Below, piece by piece: positions 46,515-58,220 of a DNA stretch of 64,000 bases. Below the pieces are notes generated by a model, which did no database searches, was not told the origin of the DNA, and saw only the letters and a program-made list of their open reading frames with translations. The translations under genes were made by a program, and so were the position numbers. This stretch comes from Brachynemurus nebulosus (taxonomy: Eukaryota > Arthropoda > Insecta > Neuroptera > Myrmeleontidae): positions 67,758,142-67,822,141 of the forward strand of contig JAPWDM010000003.1 of NCBI GenBank assembly GCA_035578155.1, read 5' to 3'. Within the stretch, counting starts at the first letter, position 1; every line of letters starts with the position of its first letter.

Positions 46515-47742
46515 TTACCATATTTTGTTTTAAAAGCATAAACATTTTTCTTTTTCTAAATATGCAAACAAATTTTAGTGTTACAATAATGTACATAAAA
46601 GGTATTGGATTTGAGCCAACATATAATTAAAATATATGGGTTAGTAGTTTGCATGGTGCTCAAGCGCTTATGGATTGAGAAAAATCATATTTTCCCTGGT
46701 ACACGATATAATTTTAATTTTACTAATTCTATGAAAGTAAACAAAAATAAAAATAGGTTGGCGTGAAATAAAAATACCAAATGTTGTCAACACAATTTAC
46801 ATTTTTTTGTTACGGTATGATGAAATGTAGACAGTCCGTGTAAAGAAATTTTTTTTAAATTATATAGGCCTAAATAAATATGGTCTGGAGAAAGGTCAAG
46901 TCCTCAATTAAACATGTTCTTCATTTTTTTATAAAATATGTATATTGTGCTCTTAAATATTTATGAGAATTGTATTCTAGCATTTTTCTATACCTCGTAA
47001 TCAACTTTACAACCTGTATCAAACTGATGACGTAACCTTCATGAGATACAGAAAATGTTCAAAAGACGATTATCCTTTGTTCCTGAACCCGGATGATGGC
47101 ATTGCTTGCTACGAACCATGAGAATCAATTCTATATATTTTACTACGAACCCGCATCGAAAAACCTTAAGTTGTTCGATATTCATACACAGATGGAGAAA
47201 TGCCAACAGTCACAAAATATCAGATACAAGTTTTTTTTTAAAAAAAGATTATATGTTTATGGATATTTTGGCACATTTTAAATGCAATAATAATTTAACT
47301 GTAAAAATATTAACTTATTTTTCCATATTTTTATGAAAAATATTTTTATAAACTTTCAAATATTCAGTTGTGCCATTATTAATCCCACATAAAAAACTTT
47401 GTCGACTAATCAAAAAGGCAAATTTCGATATGATTTGTCATCTATGTCACCAAATATCAATGATAATAAAAACAAATTATTTATTATCTGGCCTAATATT
47501 TTATAGGACAAATTTCAATTATGTATTTTTATGATTTAAAATGATTTTAATAGTGGTCGATCAAGTATTCCAACGAAGAGATTATCAACCTCAGGATTCA
47601 CGTATTTAGGAAAAATTAATATATATTGTGGAACAGGTCTCCCTCCAGTGAAGCCCGAACCATATCAAAAACCTTGCCCGGACGCTCCTCGGACGACCTC
47701 AAACCCGAAGGGAACCCGAACGAATAGGAGCCCTATCTTACC

Positions 47743-47934
47743 TCAAACGCACATATCTTCTCCACTCTGTTGTGGGTAAAAAGATTCCAATGGTCTGTAC
47801 TGCCCTTCAACAAGGGTTACTAATAAAATTAAGATTGCTAAATTTAATGTTAATAAAAGCCAAAATTTCATTAAAACTTTGAAATCAATAAAAATAGGAA
47901 TTATAATATTCACATACTGTTGAGAAGCTCTCAA
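47743..47934 (-). other. unrecognised short frame with a signal-peptide-like segment
   Basis: From an internal Met the frame reads MKFWLLLTLNLAILILLVTL, then VEGQYRPLESFYPQQSGEDM, then CV and a stop. The basic start, the long hydrophobic run and the following VEG look like a secretory signal. The sequence around its stop (GGAGAAGATATGTGCGTTTG, then GTAAGA) is shared with 16012-16062, where the hydrophobic part is absent, so this may be chance within a repeat. Not called as a gene. Confidence 0.3.
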
Positions 47935-48171
47935 TAGAAGCTTTTTGATAACGTTACAATAACGATTCTAGCTTATTTCGAAAATTAACAGAGACTACCC
48001 TATAGTAAGGATCAAATTATCTATGATTTTTAATGACGTTTAATTTTTTAAAATATCCACCTAATAACTTATGAACTTTTCCATTAAAAAACTCACCTAT
48101 GCATAGTATCCGTTCAATATACAAACAGGGTGTTTCAAGAAGCTAAGAACATAAATTCTAACGAGTATATG

Positions 48172-48394
48172 CAGGGCCGGATCTGAGGGGGCAGACGGGG
48201 CACGTGCCCCGGGCACCAGGTCTTGGGGGCGCCAAAAAGAGCTTTAAGAGGACGCCAAAAGTAGTTATGTCAGGTTCTTTTTCTCGTCATATGATTTTTG
48301 GGAGAAAAAAAGTTTGAGGAAAATATTTCTTTTTCTACAGACACGCCATTTTTCAACGCTACCCCGAAAGCCACTTCGGCTAGGTCCGGTCCTG
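48172..48394 (+). mobile_element. short hAT MITE with CAGGGCCGGATCTGAG end
   Basis: 223 bp flanked by a perfect 8-bp duplication AGTATATG (48164-48171 and 48395-48402). It starts CAGGGCCGGATCTGAGGGGG and ends TAGGTCCGGTCCTG. GC-rich ends (GTGCCCCGGGCACC, GGGGGCGCC) enclose an AT-rich middle. Confidence 0.94.
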
Positions 48395-48839
48395 AGTATA
48401 TGTTATGATTAAGGAGTGTTTTATTTTATTATTATAGGATATTTAGTAAAAACTGTGCAATAATATTGCGTCAAAATAATGTTAAAAGATAATAATAAAA
48501 AGTCAATAGTAGTAAATTTATTGAAATAATATAAATCAATCTAATATTTAAATATTTATTTAAAGATAACACTGACAATAAGTTGAAAAATGGATATATT
48601 ATATTGTAAGAAAATTTTTTTGTTTTTAGATGTACCTTTTTGGAACTAAAAGAAAATATATATTAACACAGTGATGGTCATAACCTATAATGACAAAACG
48701 TCCAACTGATACACTACTTTAACTGCTAATACACTTTATGTAGAATTGTTAACGTCCTGCGACGTGGTGTTTGTGTTAGTAAAGTTTTACGTGACGTCTT
48801 ATAAACGACCGTCAAGGTGTTAACTATATGGGTACCTAC

Positions 48840-49292
48840 TAGTGATCTCCGATAATTAATCGATTAATCGGTTTAGTCGATTAATTTTGTTTACATTTAG
48901 TCATTTTTTAGTCGACTATTTTACCCTCGACTAAATGACTAAAATGACTAATATTTTTTTAAATGACTAAAAACGACTAATTTAACAATATTTCTGCATT
49001 ATTTATTAAACCCGAAAAAATGAAATTATCTGTTTGTATGATTTTGTACTTTTATGTGAATAGAAGTATTTTTTTTTCGAAAAAGAAAAAATTAAAAATA
49101 AAAGTCAAAATTTAAATTAAAAACATTGTCTTGGAAAGAGTTACATAGGTTACCCTATTCGTGAATTCGACTAAAAATTTAGTCGATTAATCGACTATTC
49201 TATGCTCGATATTTTCGACTAATGACTAATTTTGTCGGAAAAACAACCTTAGTCAATTAATCGACTAACTGCATCTCGACTTGACATCACTA
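48840..49292 (+). mobile_element. TAGTGATGTC-family hAT MITE, copy with perfect duplication
   Basis: 453 bp, flanked by GTACCTAC at 48832-48839 and 49293-49300. It starts TAGTGATCTCCG and ends TTGACATCACTA. The interior matches 29715-30174 in its TTAGTCGATTA motifs and in TATTTTCGACTAATGACTAA. Confidence 0.95.
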
Positions 49293-49317
49293 GTACCTAC
49301 TATATAAAAATCATACC

Positions 49318-49560
49318 CAAGGGGACAAACTAGATTGGCTTTGCCTCTGTTCCACTTGTAATGAGTTTGTGACGTAGTCTGTTTGTGTACATACACACTG
49401 TTTGCAGTGTATTAGTTTGGTTTTTTGTAGTAGTATGTGTATACACGCATACAATCACATCACACGTATTACCAGAGAGAGCTGTTCAACGTGCTCAACT
49501 AACAATGGGTATATTGTTAATATAATGGTGTGTTGACTCGACGACGACTACTGACGGACT
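49318..49560 (+). repeat. dispersed repeat, copy 1
   Basis: Shares GGGACAAACTAGA, CTGTTCCACTTGT, GTGACGTA and ACACACTGTTTGCA, in that order and spacing, with 57965-58220 in the same orientation. No ends, RNA polymerase III boxes or ORF were recognised. Confidence 0.65.
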
Positions 49561-50157
49561 AATGCCTTAAGCTGTGACTGGCTTACAAATGACTCCAAGC
49601 GAATTTCACTTTTTTTATGTTAGTTGGCTTCTAGTGTTCTATGATCATACCCATAAAAAAAAGTAAGCACAATCTGATCCCAACAGTGTTTTCCCTATGT
49701 TAAATTTTCTATGTTCTTACGTCACCGAAACAAGCTGTATATGCACTATTTATGCACATTGTTTATAGTTACATCCAAGGGATGTGGATCGTCCCTACTG
49801 ATTTAAATAATAGATTGTTCTCATGTTATCTGAAAGTAGTTTTAATTTCCTGTATAATGTTTGTTTTAAATAATGTATGTATAGTACAAAACAACATACA
49901 TAATCATAGTATACATGATGGTATCACACTATAAAATACTATATATACTATATATTGTATTATGTATCAACAACATATATAAATATATTTATAAAATTTA
50001 TTAAAATAGTTTAAATGTTTGATCATGTTAATCGTGCAACAATCATGTTTTTGATTGTAAAACATGTCGAAACAAATGAAATCTGATTTTGTATTCATTT
50101 ATTTTCTTCTCTGTTAAACTTCCGCTAATATAGTTTTAGGTTTTAGGCGCACATTTT
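49561..50157. other. stretch without identifiable features
   Basis: AT-rich, TATA-rich; no element or gene seen. Confidence 0.3.
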
Positions 50158-50159
50158 TA

Positions 50160-50556
50160 CCGAATTTTCTGAATGGAAAATTCAGCTATTACATCCACTG
50201 TCATAGTAGGACGTGAGGCCGGGACCATGATAAAAATCTCTAGAAGCCGAAAATGATTAACTAAAATTTATATAAAAATACATAGGTATATGTCCGCGCG
50301 ATAACTCTCGAACAAAACATTCTATTTTTACGAAATGTGGTGAAAACGCTGGAAGTCGCAAACCCTTGCATAAATTCGTCAGTCCGATACCTTAAAATGA
50401 GTTTTTTGCAAAAATTTTTCAAAACTCGTTTTTCTGTTTGTTTTTTTTTTACACCATGGCAAAGAGAGGACAAAATCATATAAGATACGTTTTTAAACTG
50501 TTAACCTATGTAAACGGCTTTTCGAGAAAAATTAATTTTTGTAACCAGAAATTCGC
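50160..50556 (-). mobile_element. TA-flanked GCGAATTTCC element, copy 3 (inverted)
   Basis: 397 bp between TA at 50158-50159 and 50557-50558. The right end CAGAAATTCGC is the inverted form of the family's GCGAATTTC start. It carries in reverse order the CCGGGACCATG, CGATAACTCTCG and TACACCAT blocks. At the position of the long TA tract of copy 2 it has only a short TATATAA-rich segment. Confidence 0.82.
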
Positions 50557-50558
50557 TA

Positions 50559-52184
50559 TGTCATGCGCGTGCCTACGTTTACACGGTAAAAAACTTAGTG
50601 TGTGCCTAGTCTTAGTCATTTGTTTTTTAAAAAAATATTGGTCAAGTGCATATCAGAAAACATTAACTTAGAATTCCGTATCACAAAATTATTTGGAAAG
50701 TTATTTACGTAAGAAACTTCTTAAAGTTTATCCACTTAGAAACAATTCTGATTGAAAGTTCTTATCAAGTACGGCTATCTGTGATTATTTTCTTACTTTT
50801 TGGGGTTCAGATTTGGAAGGTTAGAAGGGAAAAGACCTCTTTGAGGTTTAATATTTCGCAAAGAACCTTCTACCGGTACCCCACACCATGGGATATGTAG
50901 AAAAAATTTCCATTCCCATAATTCAATACAAAAAAGTCCGTAAAAAAACATTTTAATTGAGTTCTCTACCTACAGCATGGATATACACAATTTCATATGA
51001 AAACTAGGATGGTGTGACAGGCAATACTTAAGTGATTTAATGACACAATAAACTTTATTTAGAATTTCTTACATTCCAGACGAATTTTGTTTTTGTATTT
51101 TATTCATTTGTTTTATTGACTATCAAAAAAAAAAAAAAAAAATTGAATTGCATTAGCTTAGATTTGAATCAACTATGTATGTACCTATGTAGATTCCATA
51201 GATAAAAGCGTACATACAAGTCTATTGAATATAGTATATAAATAAAGAATTATGTAATAAAAATAACAAGAGTCATTGACTACATTTTTCAACACAGTAA
51301 TATTATAAAATTTTTGCACTCCTAACAAAGTCCCATCCCGTTGTTAATTTTAAAATAAAAAATAAAGAGAATAATTTTCATAAAAAATTTTTAACAAATC
51401 ATCATTTTTAACATTATTTTAATTTTAAAATAATAATACAAAATTGATGTCATTATCAAAAAATTTTAAAATTTCAATTCGTTTCTTAAATGAAACACAT
51501 TAACCGATTCTTAGGGTTCCAAAAAAAAACTCGGAACCCATATAATTTCATCATGTCTTGAGGTCTTATAATTCCTGAGGTGCTTTTCCGTATTAGAAAG
51601 TGAGGACGGAATTTTTTTTTAAATCGTTCGTAAAATTAATTTGAGGTTTTCCTTATAATTTTTTCGCCTTGTCTCCGACCTATAATTTTCAAACTGTTGA
51701 TCCAAAAACTCTTAAAACCCTCAGTTAAAGCTATTTCGGCTAAGTTGTGTCAGTAACTTTCGAAGATAAAAACAACAGTATTTCAAAGTAGGGAAAATAG
51801 CCCCCAGTGAATGAAATTTTACAGTGAGGCGTGTGCCAGTATTATAAAACATTCCCCAAAAATTTAAGTACAAATCATCAAGGGAAATGTTGGAAAATAT
51901 ATCAAATTTCTGTTTGCCAAAATTCCAGAACAAAATTATCACGTAACTGAACATTAAATAACATATGTGCACGTAATATTGTCGAAACATCCCGAAAACT
52001 GTGAAACACTCTAGCCACTGCAGAACCCTGATTTAATCCGTGTCCAACACGCACTTGATGTATTTTAATACTTCAACTTTACCAACAAAACCAGAAATAA
52101 ATTTCCCACTGCAGTGAATTGTCACAAAATTTCATTTTATAAAAACATCCTTTTATCGCAATAAGCTTACCTATAAAATATTAT
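50559..52184. other. stretch without identifiable elements
   Basis: Contains a fragment TTAGGGTTCC...CGGAACCC near 51511-51539 of a common insect repeat type. Otherwise AT-rich. Confidence 0.3.
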
Positions 52185-52670
52185 TGCTTCCGAGACTACT
52201 AAAGTAGCGGAAGCATTGTGATCACTTTTGAAAAATAAAAAATTCCCCCCCCCCCCAAAAAAAATAAAATTTTTTACGCATATTTTACGTTTTAGAGCTT
52301 TCTGAACAATTTTGGTTCGGTGTCTGTCCGTCCGCCCGTCTGTCTGTCCGTCTGTGTGTCGCCAGTTTGCACCAAGTACCATAACTTCTGAACTAATCGA
52401 TTGTTTTTAACGAAATTTTCAGTAATTATGCAATTTGGTTCCTAGATGGTTCCCTATGAATTTAATCGAAAGCTACGCCGCTACCATGTCATTCCGTTAA
52501 TATACTAAATTGCACCAAGTGGCATAACTTCTGAACTATTCCATTGTTTTTAATGAAATTGTCAACAATTATGCGGTCTACTTCCTAGATGGTTCCCTAC
52601 AAATTTCATTGCATTCGGAGTAGTAGTATCCACGGCGCTACCATAAAATCCCATTAAATGTCAATATCTT
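52185..52670. repeat. hairpin plus two ~143-bp repeat units
   Basis: TGCTTCCG (52185-52192) and CGGAAGCA (52208-52215) form an 8-bp stem, with CTACT/AGTAG pairing inside it. A GTCTGTCC-rich tract (52320-52360) is followed by two units starting GCACCAAGT at 52369 and 52512, each with CATAACTTCTGAACT and CCTAGATGGTTCCCTA. The layout (short-motif tract, then about 145-bp units with a TCTGAACT...AATGAAATT theme) resembles the Helitrons at 8.8 and 63.4 kb, but their ends are absent. Confidence 0.6.
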
Positions 52671-53947
52671 ATTTACTGCTAGTCCCACTTCGCTCAAATT
52701 TTTAAAGTATTTTGAGGGTTACTTTCTAAAATATCTTTGCTATTATTTTATAATTTAGCCTTTAATTATTTTGAGTTACAACAATTTTTTTATGAACTCT
52801 AAGGCGAAAATCTAATTTCACGGTATATATATTTAGTAGAATACTGTTTTTGCATTATTTCTTATTTCCTTTAAGTCTTTTTTCGTCTAATAAAGCTACT
52901 AACCACGGTCGCTGAGTGATTCCCGAATATCGGTCTCGGGAAGTAACAAAAAACCAACATATTACTTACAATACACCAATAAAATATGTTTACATATGTA
53001 CTCTCGAAAAACTAGAGCTTCAAATACTGAGTATATAGTTGTAGTTGGCCCTGTATGGTTGGTAATAAGTTGGCACAGTGCCTGTTTTACTCTCCTACTT
53101 TTCTATACATGATTTATGATAGATTTCAATTTCAACATTAATCATTATCCCGGACGAGCCCCCAACATTCGGTACCTACCCGCCAAGAATCCCGAGAGTT
53201 TGAACCACCATACAACTAACCAACTATTGTCTAAAGTGTTAAATTTAAAATATTACATTCATATATGTATATTCAATACATATATTCTATGTTTTACATT
53301 TTTTCAATTCAATTTTCATTTATTTTAGTGTTTTTATGTCTAAGGCATTTCATTCAGTCTACAGTGAAATTGGTGATAATTTAATCAATTTTTTTTTTTT
53401 TATTAATTTATTCACTTGAAATCTTAGATGAGATTCATGCTGTGAATTAGGCACAATGATTAATTGTGAACGGATCATTAATTATTTTTTTTATTTTACA
53501 ACGAAATGAAAACTGTTACGTCATTGCGGGAAAATCTACCTGCATTTATTTGATACAAAATTTTCATCACTGTTAAGGGCGAATGCTTATTTATACGAAG
53601 TAAAAGAAAAAAAATTAATTATACGCTCTCGATTCGCGCTTAGTTCAGAAAAATATTCTCTTGTATATTCTCGTGTGAGTATGTTAGCGAACCGAGGACG
53701 AATCAAGAGCGGCGCTATAGTGTACAACGGGCCTTACTTATTTGAATAGCATATGTATGTGAATACAATAAAATTTTTTTTTTATTTAACACCACGTATC
53801 CCCCCTTAAAAATCAATCTATGGAACAATTTTATTGCCATTTTTATATTTCTCTTTAAATTCTTAACAGTTCTAGACAATCTAACCATAAATAAAATTGA
53901 TTGAAACTCAAAAAAAAAATACCCCTGTCGCAGCATCCTGCATAACA
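52671..53947. other. stretch without identifiable features
   Basis: 53577-53737 has GGGCGAATGC and AACGGGCCTTA, which might be a short Harbinger-like MITE, but the ends match poorly. The rest is unique. Confidence 0.3.
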
Positions 53948-53949
53948 TA

Positions 53950-54245
53950 GCGAATTTCCGTTTATAAAAGTTAGTTTTTCTCGGAAACTAGTTGACATAG
54001 AACAATAGTTTAAAGACCTTTTTTATGTAATTTTTCCTCCCCTTTTAAATGGTGTAAAAAAATTTCGCAAAAATTGTGGAAAAAAGTGGAAAGTTTGGCA
54101 AAAAACTAATTTTTTGCAAGAACAAAAACCATGTTCCTGGCATCCGATGTGTCTGGTTAATGAACTCGTCCAACGGTTTGGAACTTCCAATATTTTCACC
54201 AAATTTCGTAAACCTAGGACATTCCGTTCGAGAGTTATCGTGCGG

Positions 54246-54329
<84 letters not shown>

Positions 54330-54447
54330 TTTAGAGAATATTATTTTCGGTTTTTAGGGACCTCAAAACAAATTTCTGCCATGGTCCCGGGCTCAGGTCG
54401 CGTTATGACAGTGGCTGTAATTGCTGAATTTCATTCTGGAAATTCGC
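53950..54447 (+). mobile_element. TA-flanked GCGAATTTCC element, copy 2, with expanded (TA)n
   Basis: 498 bp between TA at 53948-53949 and 54448-54449. The ends are GCGAATTTCC and GGAAATTCGC, perfect 10-bp inverted repeats. It contains a 78-bp (TA)n at 54250-54327. Compared with copies 1 and 3 it is the least disrupted apart from that expansion. Confidence 0.87.
54250..54327. repeat. (TA)n microsatellite inside a TA-flanked element
   Basis: About 39 TA units, at the place where copy 3 has only a short TATATAA-rich segment. Confidence 0.95.
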
Positions 54448-54449
54448 TA

Positions 54450-55326
54450 AAAGAAGATTAATATTTTTCCAATATTAATGTCTGCAATCAAGAGTTGAAG
54501 AGTTAATCCATTATTTAAGTATAAAATATCATCAACCATTGGAGTGGCTCGCCTCACATATATATTTAATTATCCATACATTATATTTGCGATTAGTAAT
54601 ACCAACATGCAAACATAAATATAAATTTAGTGTATTCATACTTTATAATGTTGTCAATATATCGACAGACCAATATTTATATATTAATCAAACGAGTTGA
54701 CTTTTGATTTCAATAAATTGATAAATACCTATACAAAATGGCTCAAAAATACCTAGAAAATATAGTCGAATCATACAAAGTGAATCGGTTTTTCCATTTC
54801 CAAAACCAGGCGTAGTCGAAAATTCGTATCCGACCATCAAAACCGTCCCAAGTATACTAGAAATTTCTATATATTTACATTTAAATACATATTGCCGTAA
54901 GAGTATCAAGCTTTTAATATTGTAACTAAAATCATTTGTCAAATATTTGTTTTATAGCAAACACATACATATGTATATATGATAGATTTATGTCTCTATG
55001 TATGCGTGGTATGCTCCACATAGCAACCATAAATTTACTCATTTACTCATACTCTATAAAATATACTCCTCACTGACTCTCCGGTACATATATTACGTAC
55101 GTATACAGATATTTACGTTATCTAACCTCAAAATAATAATCACCACGAGTCAGAGGTAACCTTACAAAATTAGTAAACAATTTATTTACACTGGTATGTT
55201 GTAGTGATTCACATAAACATTCACAATAATAACCGAATATTGAAATTTGTAGCAGTAATATTATGTTTGCTTGATTTAGGAATGCAGTAAGTACTTATCT
55301 TAGACATTACTGCCAATATTGCCTAC
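54450..55326. other. stretch without identifiable features
   Basis: AT-rich unique sequence. Confidence 0.3.
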
Positions 55327-55334
55327 TTGTTTCG

Positions 55335-56111
55335 CAGGAGCGGCGCGACAATATAGGCCAACTAAACGACCGCCTTGGGCGCCAGAAATCGAGAGGTGGT
55401 GAAAACTGTACGTATTTTTGCAAACTAAATTCATTTTCCAAACGATTTTAATATTTATGTATTTTTATGTCGAAAAGGTTGATCGGATACATTGTATCTA
55501 GGTCATATTATGGTCACATACAAACTGAATGGTGTTTCTTTAGAAAAATAAATTAAAAAAGGGGTCAGTCAAGGGGTTTATCTCCATTACATGATGGGCC
55601 AAGTGGTAGGAACACGACATTTCATATTACACGAGCTAATGTTATAGCATCATGACGCTGGCCGGAAGTTTTTTTGTAGTCAAAATTTAATAACTTCAAT
55701 CGATTGTAGGCCGTTTTGGTAACCATAGAAAGATTATCGTTTGTAGTATCTAAATATAACGTTAAAATGTTCGTAGGATCGCCAGATAAAGCATAATTAA
55801 TTAAAAAGTTATTTTAAAAAATTGCGCATGCGTGCCATTTTAAATTTCCTCCATGTGAGTTTGTTATTTTAAATTTGACGCATGTATAGGTTTTATTGCA
55901 TTATATTATTCAAAATTTAACAGATTGCGTTTATGATTACAGTAAAATTTGAATATTGTAAATAAATAAGCATTAAGTACTGGTTTAGTTGTGTTAAATA
56001 TACTTTATGAAAAACTGTTAAAAGTTAAAGATTCATTGTGTGACTTTTAACTGTTATGTGTTTAAGTGTTTATCCAGTTCGGGGGCGCCAAATAACTTTG
56101 CGCCGGTCCTG
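55335..56111 (+). mobile_element. hAT element with CAGGAGCGGCGCGAC / GCGCCGGTCCTG ends
   Basis: 777 bp. TTGTTTCG (55327-55334) at the left and TTGTTCG (56112-56118) at the right look like an 8-bp duplication that lost one T. Both ends carry GGGCGCCA-type motifs near the termini. It ends only 130 bp from the receptor exon's donor site. No transposase frame. Confidence 0.77.
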
Positions 56112-56241
56112 TTGTTCGCACATTTAGAGTTTCAATACAATTTGAGAACAAATATTAAGATAATGTAGATACAAGATGTACCTACACAGATGGTGAGAGC
56201 GCTGGGAAATATGATAAAAACAATAAAAAAAAAATACTTAC

Positions 56242-56381
56242 AACATCTATCAGCTGTGACAATTTAAGTTTGATTCGTACTGTGAGCGCATCCGTGACAT
56301 TGACAACCGGTCGAACTAATTTATTATAATTACTTAATAGATCATCGTATAATCGCTTTGCGTCCGGATTTCCGGAACATC
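56242..56381 (-). CDS. internal exon of an insect nicotinic acetylcholine receptor alpha subunit (partial gene)
   Basis: This exon encodes 46 full codons at the N-terminus of the extracellular ligand-binding domain of a Cys-loop receptor subunit, a cation channel of cholinergic synapses. On the minus strand the intron ends in TTGTTTCAG and the exon begins with two bases of a split codon (phase 1). The peptide runs from [15 protein letters not shown] through NKLVRPVVN to LKLSQLIDV, and the exon closes in phase 0 before the donor GTAAGT. The [16 protein letters not shown] and LSQLIDV blocks are hallmarks of insect alpha subunits. The [14 protein letters not shown] stretch looks most like the alpha2/alpha3/alpha4 group rather than alpha1 or alpha7, from memory of the family. 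The signal-peptide exon should lie above 56381 or beyond the window, and the short exon starting NLKNQIM should lie below 56242, but neither was found. The family call is firm and the subunit is not. Confidence 0.93.
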
Positions 56382-57964
56382 CTGAAACAATAATCACAAA
56401 TTAATTGATTAATAAACGTTTGAAGAATTCATTTTCACAAACAAAATAAATAAAATTATTTATTCATTTTCGGCATAGAAATTCTTTTTATCGTTTAAAA
56501 TATTAGTAGTCTTCATAATCTTTGTTAAATTTGTTAAACTTGTTAAATGTTATTTGCACTAAACTTGTTATGCAAAATCATGAACGACCTATTTGCAACT
56601 GTGTTAATTATTACATAATTATATTTATGACAGTTATTTTATAGCTTTATAATTTTATACCAGTTCTCGATTTCAACTTAACAAATAACATGCTCTTGGC
56701 CTTGTTATTTGTTATCGTCGAGTTTCATCAATTTTTTCTCGATTTGTTAATTTTTTTCTTCGAAATAACACATTTAACATGTTATGTCACGTTTAACAAA
56801 GATTATGAAGACTACTATTATTGTAAAAAAAAAACCCTAATTTATATTTTTAAATACTTGTCATTATCAAAACATGAAAAAGATAAAAACACTTCCGGTC
56901 GTACAGTAAAAATTTTTTATACAAAGATAAAAAATATCTATGTTTTCATCTTTTACTTAATTTAAGTAAATTGAAAAATGGGCCTAATTGTCGTAAAAAT
57001 TCAATTGAATAAATTTTACAAAAGATAATAAATAATTTTGTTACATAACCTACAAAGATAACAATTTTTTTCATTTATGATACCTAACATATTATGTAGA
57101 AATGTCGTTCGGCATATACCTGAGGCACCTGTTGCCCATACGTTAAAGTTTAAAGGTCAAACTTTATAAAACATAATGTGTTTTGAAGTACATGTATTAT
57201 ACAATAATTTAATTTAATCAAAAAAAAAAAAACTTCACTAAAAATTTTCGGGTTGAGAAAAAGGTAAACATTTATCACATTTCATAAATTTTCTAAAATG
57301 AAAAAATATTTGTTTATACCAACATAATATTCTCAAGTGTTGCCAAACGCGGGATCACCCCTAATTTTGTTTTAATAGAAATTTCGAAGGTTACAATAAT
57401 GCTAATTGATTTAAAAGCGTCACATAAAATGTTATTAAAAAAAGAAAAAAAGTTAAAAATTAGTTACGGCGTAGTATCATCGTATTTTTCCGCATTGAAA
57501 ACTGGTAACGGTTGATAAGTTTTTTCCTTTTTTATTTCGCTACGAAAACTTTTTCCATGTAATATGGTAACACGTAAAATAGTATTTTCGAAAAGCATAT
57601 CTAACAAAAAAAAAATATATTAAAAATTTTTGTTAGAATAAGTTTTAGCTTGAATTCGGGAACAGATATTATATTTCGTGATACTCGACCATTAATAAAT
57701 TTTTCGTTCCAGTGTTTAAACATACATTTAGTAGCGAAACTTTTAAAATATTTTCAAATAACGACACAAGAATCTTTTAATTCAGATCAGATAAGAAACA
57801 TGAAGTAACATTTTCTAGACTAAGAGCCAGCGTATCACTTTTTATTTTGTATGTTTTTTTTTTTTAATTTTTATTTTGTATCTCGGAAAATATCGACTGT
57901 TCAATAATATTGCTTTTACAAGTTCACATTTCTGTTCAACAAAGTGATAACTGCATTGAAATTG

Positions 57965-58220
57965 CCAAGGGACCAAACTAGAATGTCTATCAAACTGTTC
58001 CACTTGTCGCCAGTGGGTGACGTAAAATCTCCTCACTATGTTGTGTAGGTACACACTGTTTGCAATGGTGTTGGTTTGGTGTTTGCTTCTGTGTGCGTAT
58101 TCACACACACTACTACAAAACACCTATTATGGGACAGACCAACCTGTCCAATTCAAGTAACAATGTCTAACAATGTATTACAATGCACTGTGTGTTCGGC
58201 GACGGACACCGACTGACTAC
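57965..58220 (+). repeat. dispersed repeat, copy 2
   Basis: Second copy of 49318-49560. The order GGGACCAAACTAGA, CTGTTCCACTTGT, GTGACGTA, ACACACTGTTTGCA and CTTAAGCCGTG is shared with small indels. Confidence 0.65.

Larger units (their letters stand above)
44305..48163. other. stretch with a few short repeats
   Basis: A 9-bp tandem repeat (ACGGGGTAC type) at about 44579-44601; GCTCGCACAATTAGGGTTCCG at 44868-44888, a motif of dispersed insect repeats, also seen in part at 51512; an unrecognised 84-codon frame at 45281-45535; a worn hAT-like end (GCACTTTGAGAAACCCTGA) at 46077-46095; the 120-bp duplication at 46266-46514. The rest is AT-rich. Confidence 0.4.
1..56241 (-). other. inferred giant intron downstream of the nAChR exon
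   Basis: If the next exon of the receptor gene is not in the window, everything from 56241 down to position 1 is one intron of more than 56 kb. I looked on the minus strand for the expected next exons, which begin NLKNQIM and carry WVEQ and YDYKLKWEP motifs, and found none. The interval holds almost only transposons and AT-rich filler. A degenerate short exon could have been missed by eye, and another gene could lie on the plus strand without a recognisable exon. Confidence 0.5.

Noticed and set aside
53577..53737. Possible Harbinger MITE with GGGCGAATGC and GGGCC ends next to TTA
   Set aside because: The terminal match is poor after the first few bases, so the boundaries cannot be trusted.
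54076..54461. 83- and 115-codon frames with a long IYIYIY run
   Set aside because: They read through the (TA)n tract inside a transposon; not a protein. The same applies to the 75-codon frame at 32155-32382.
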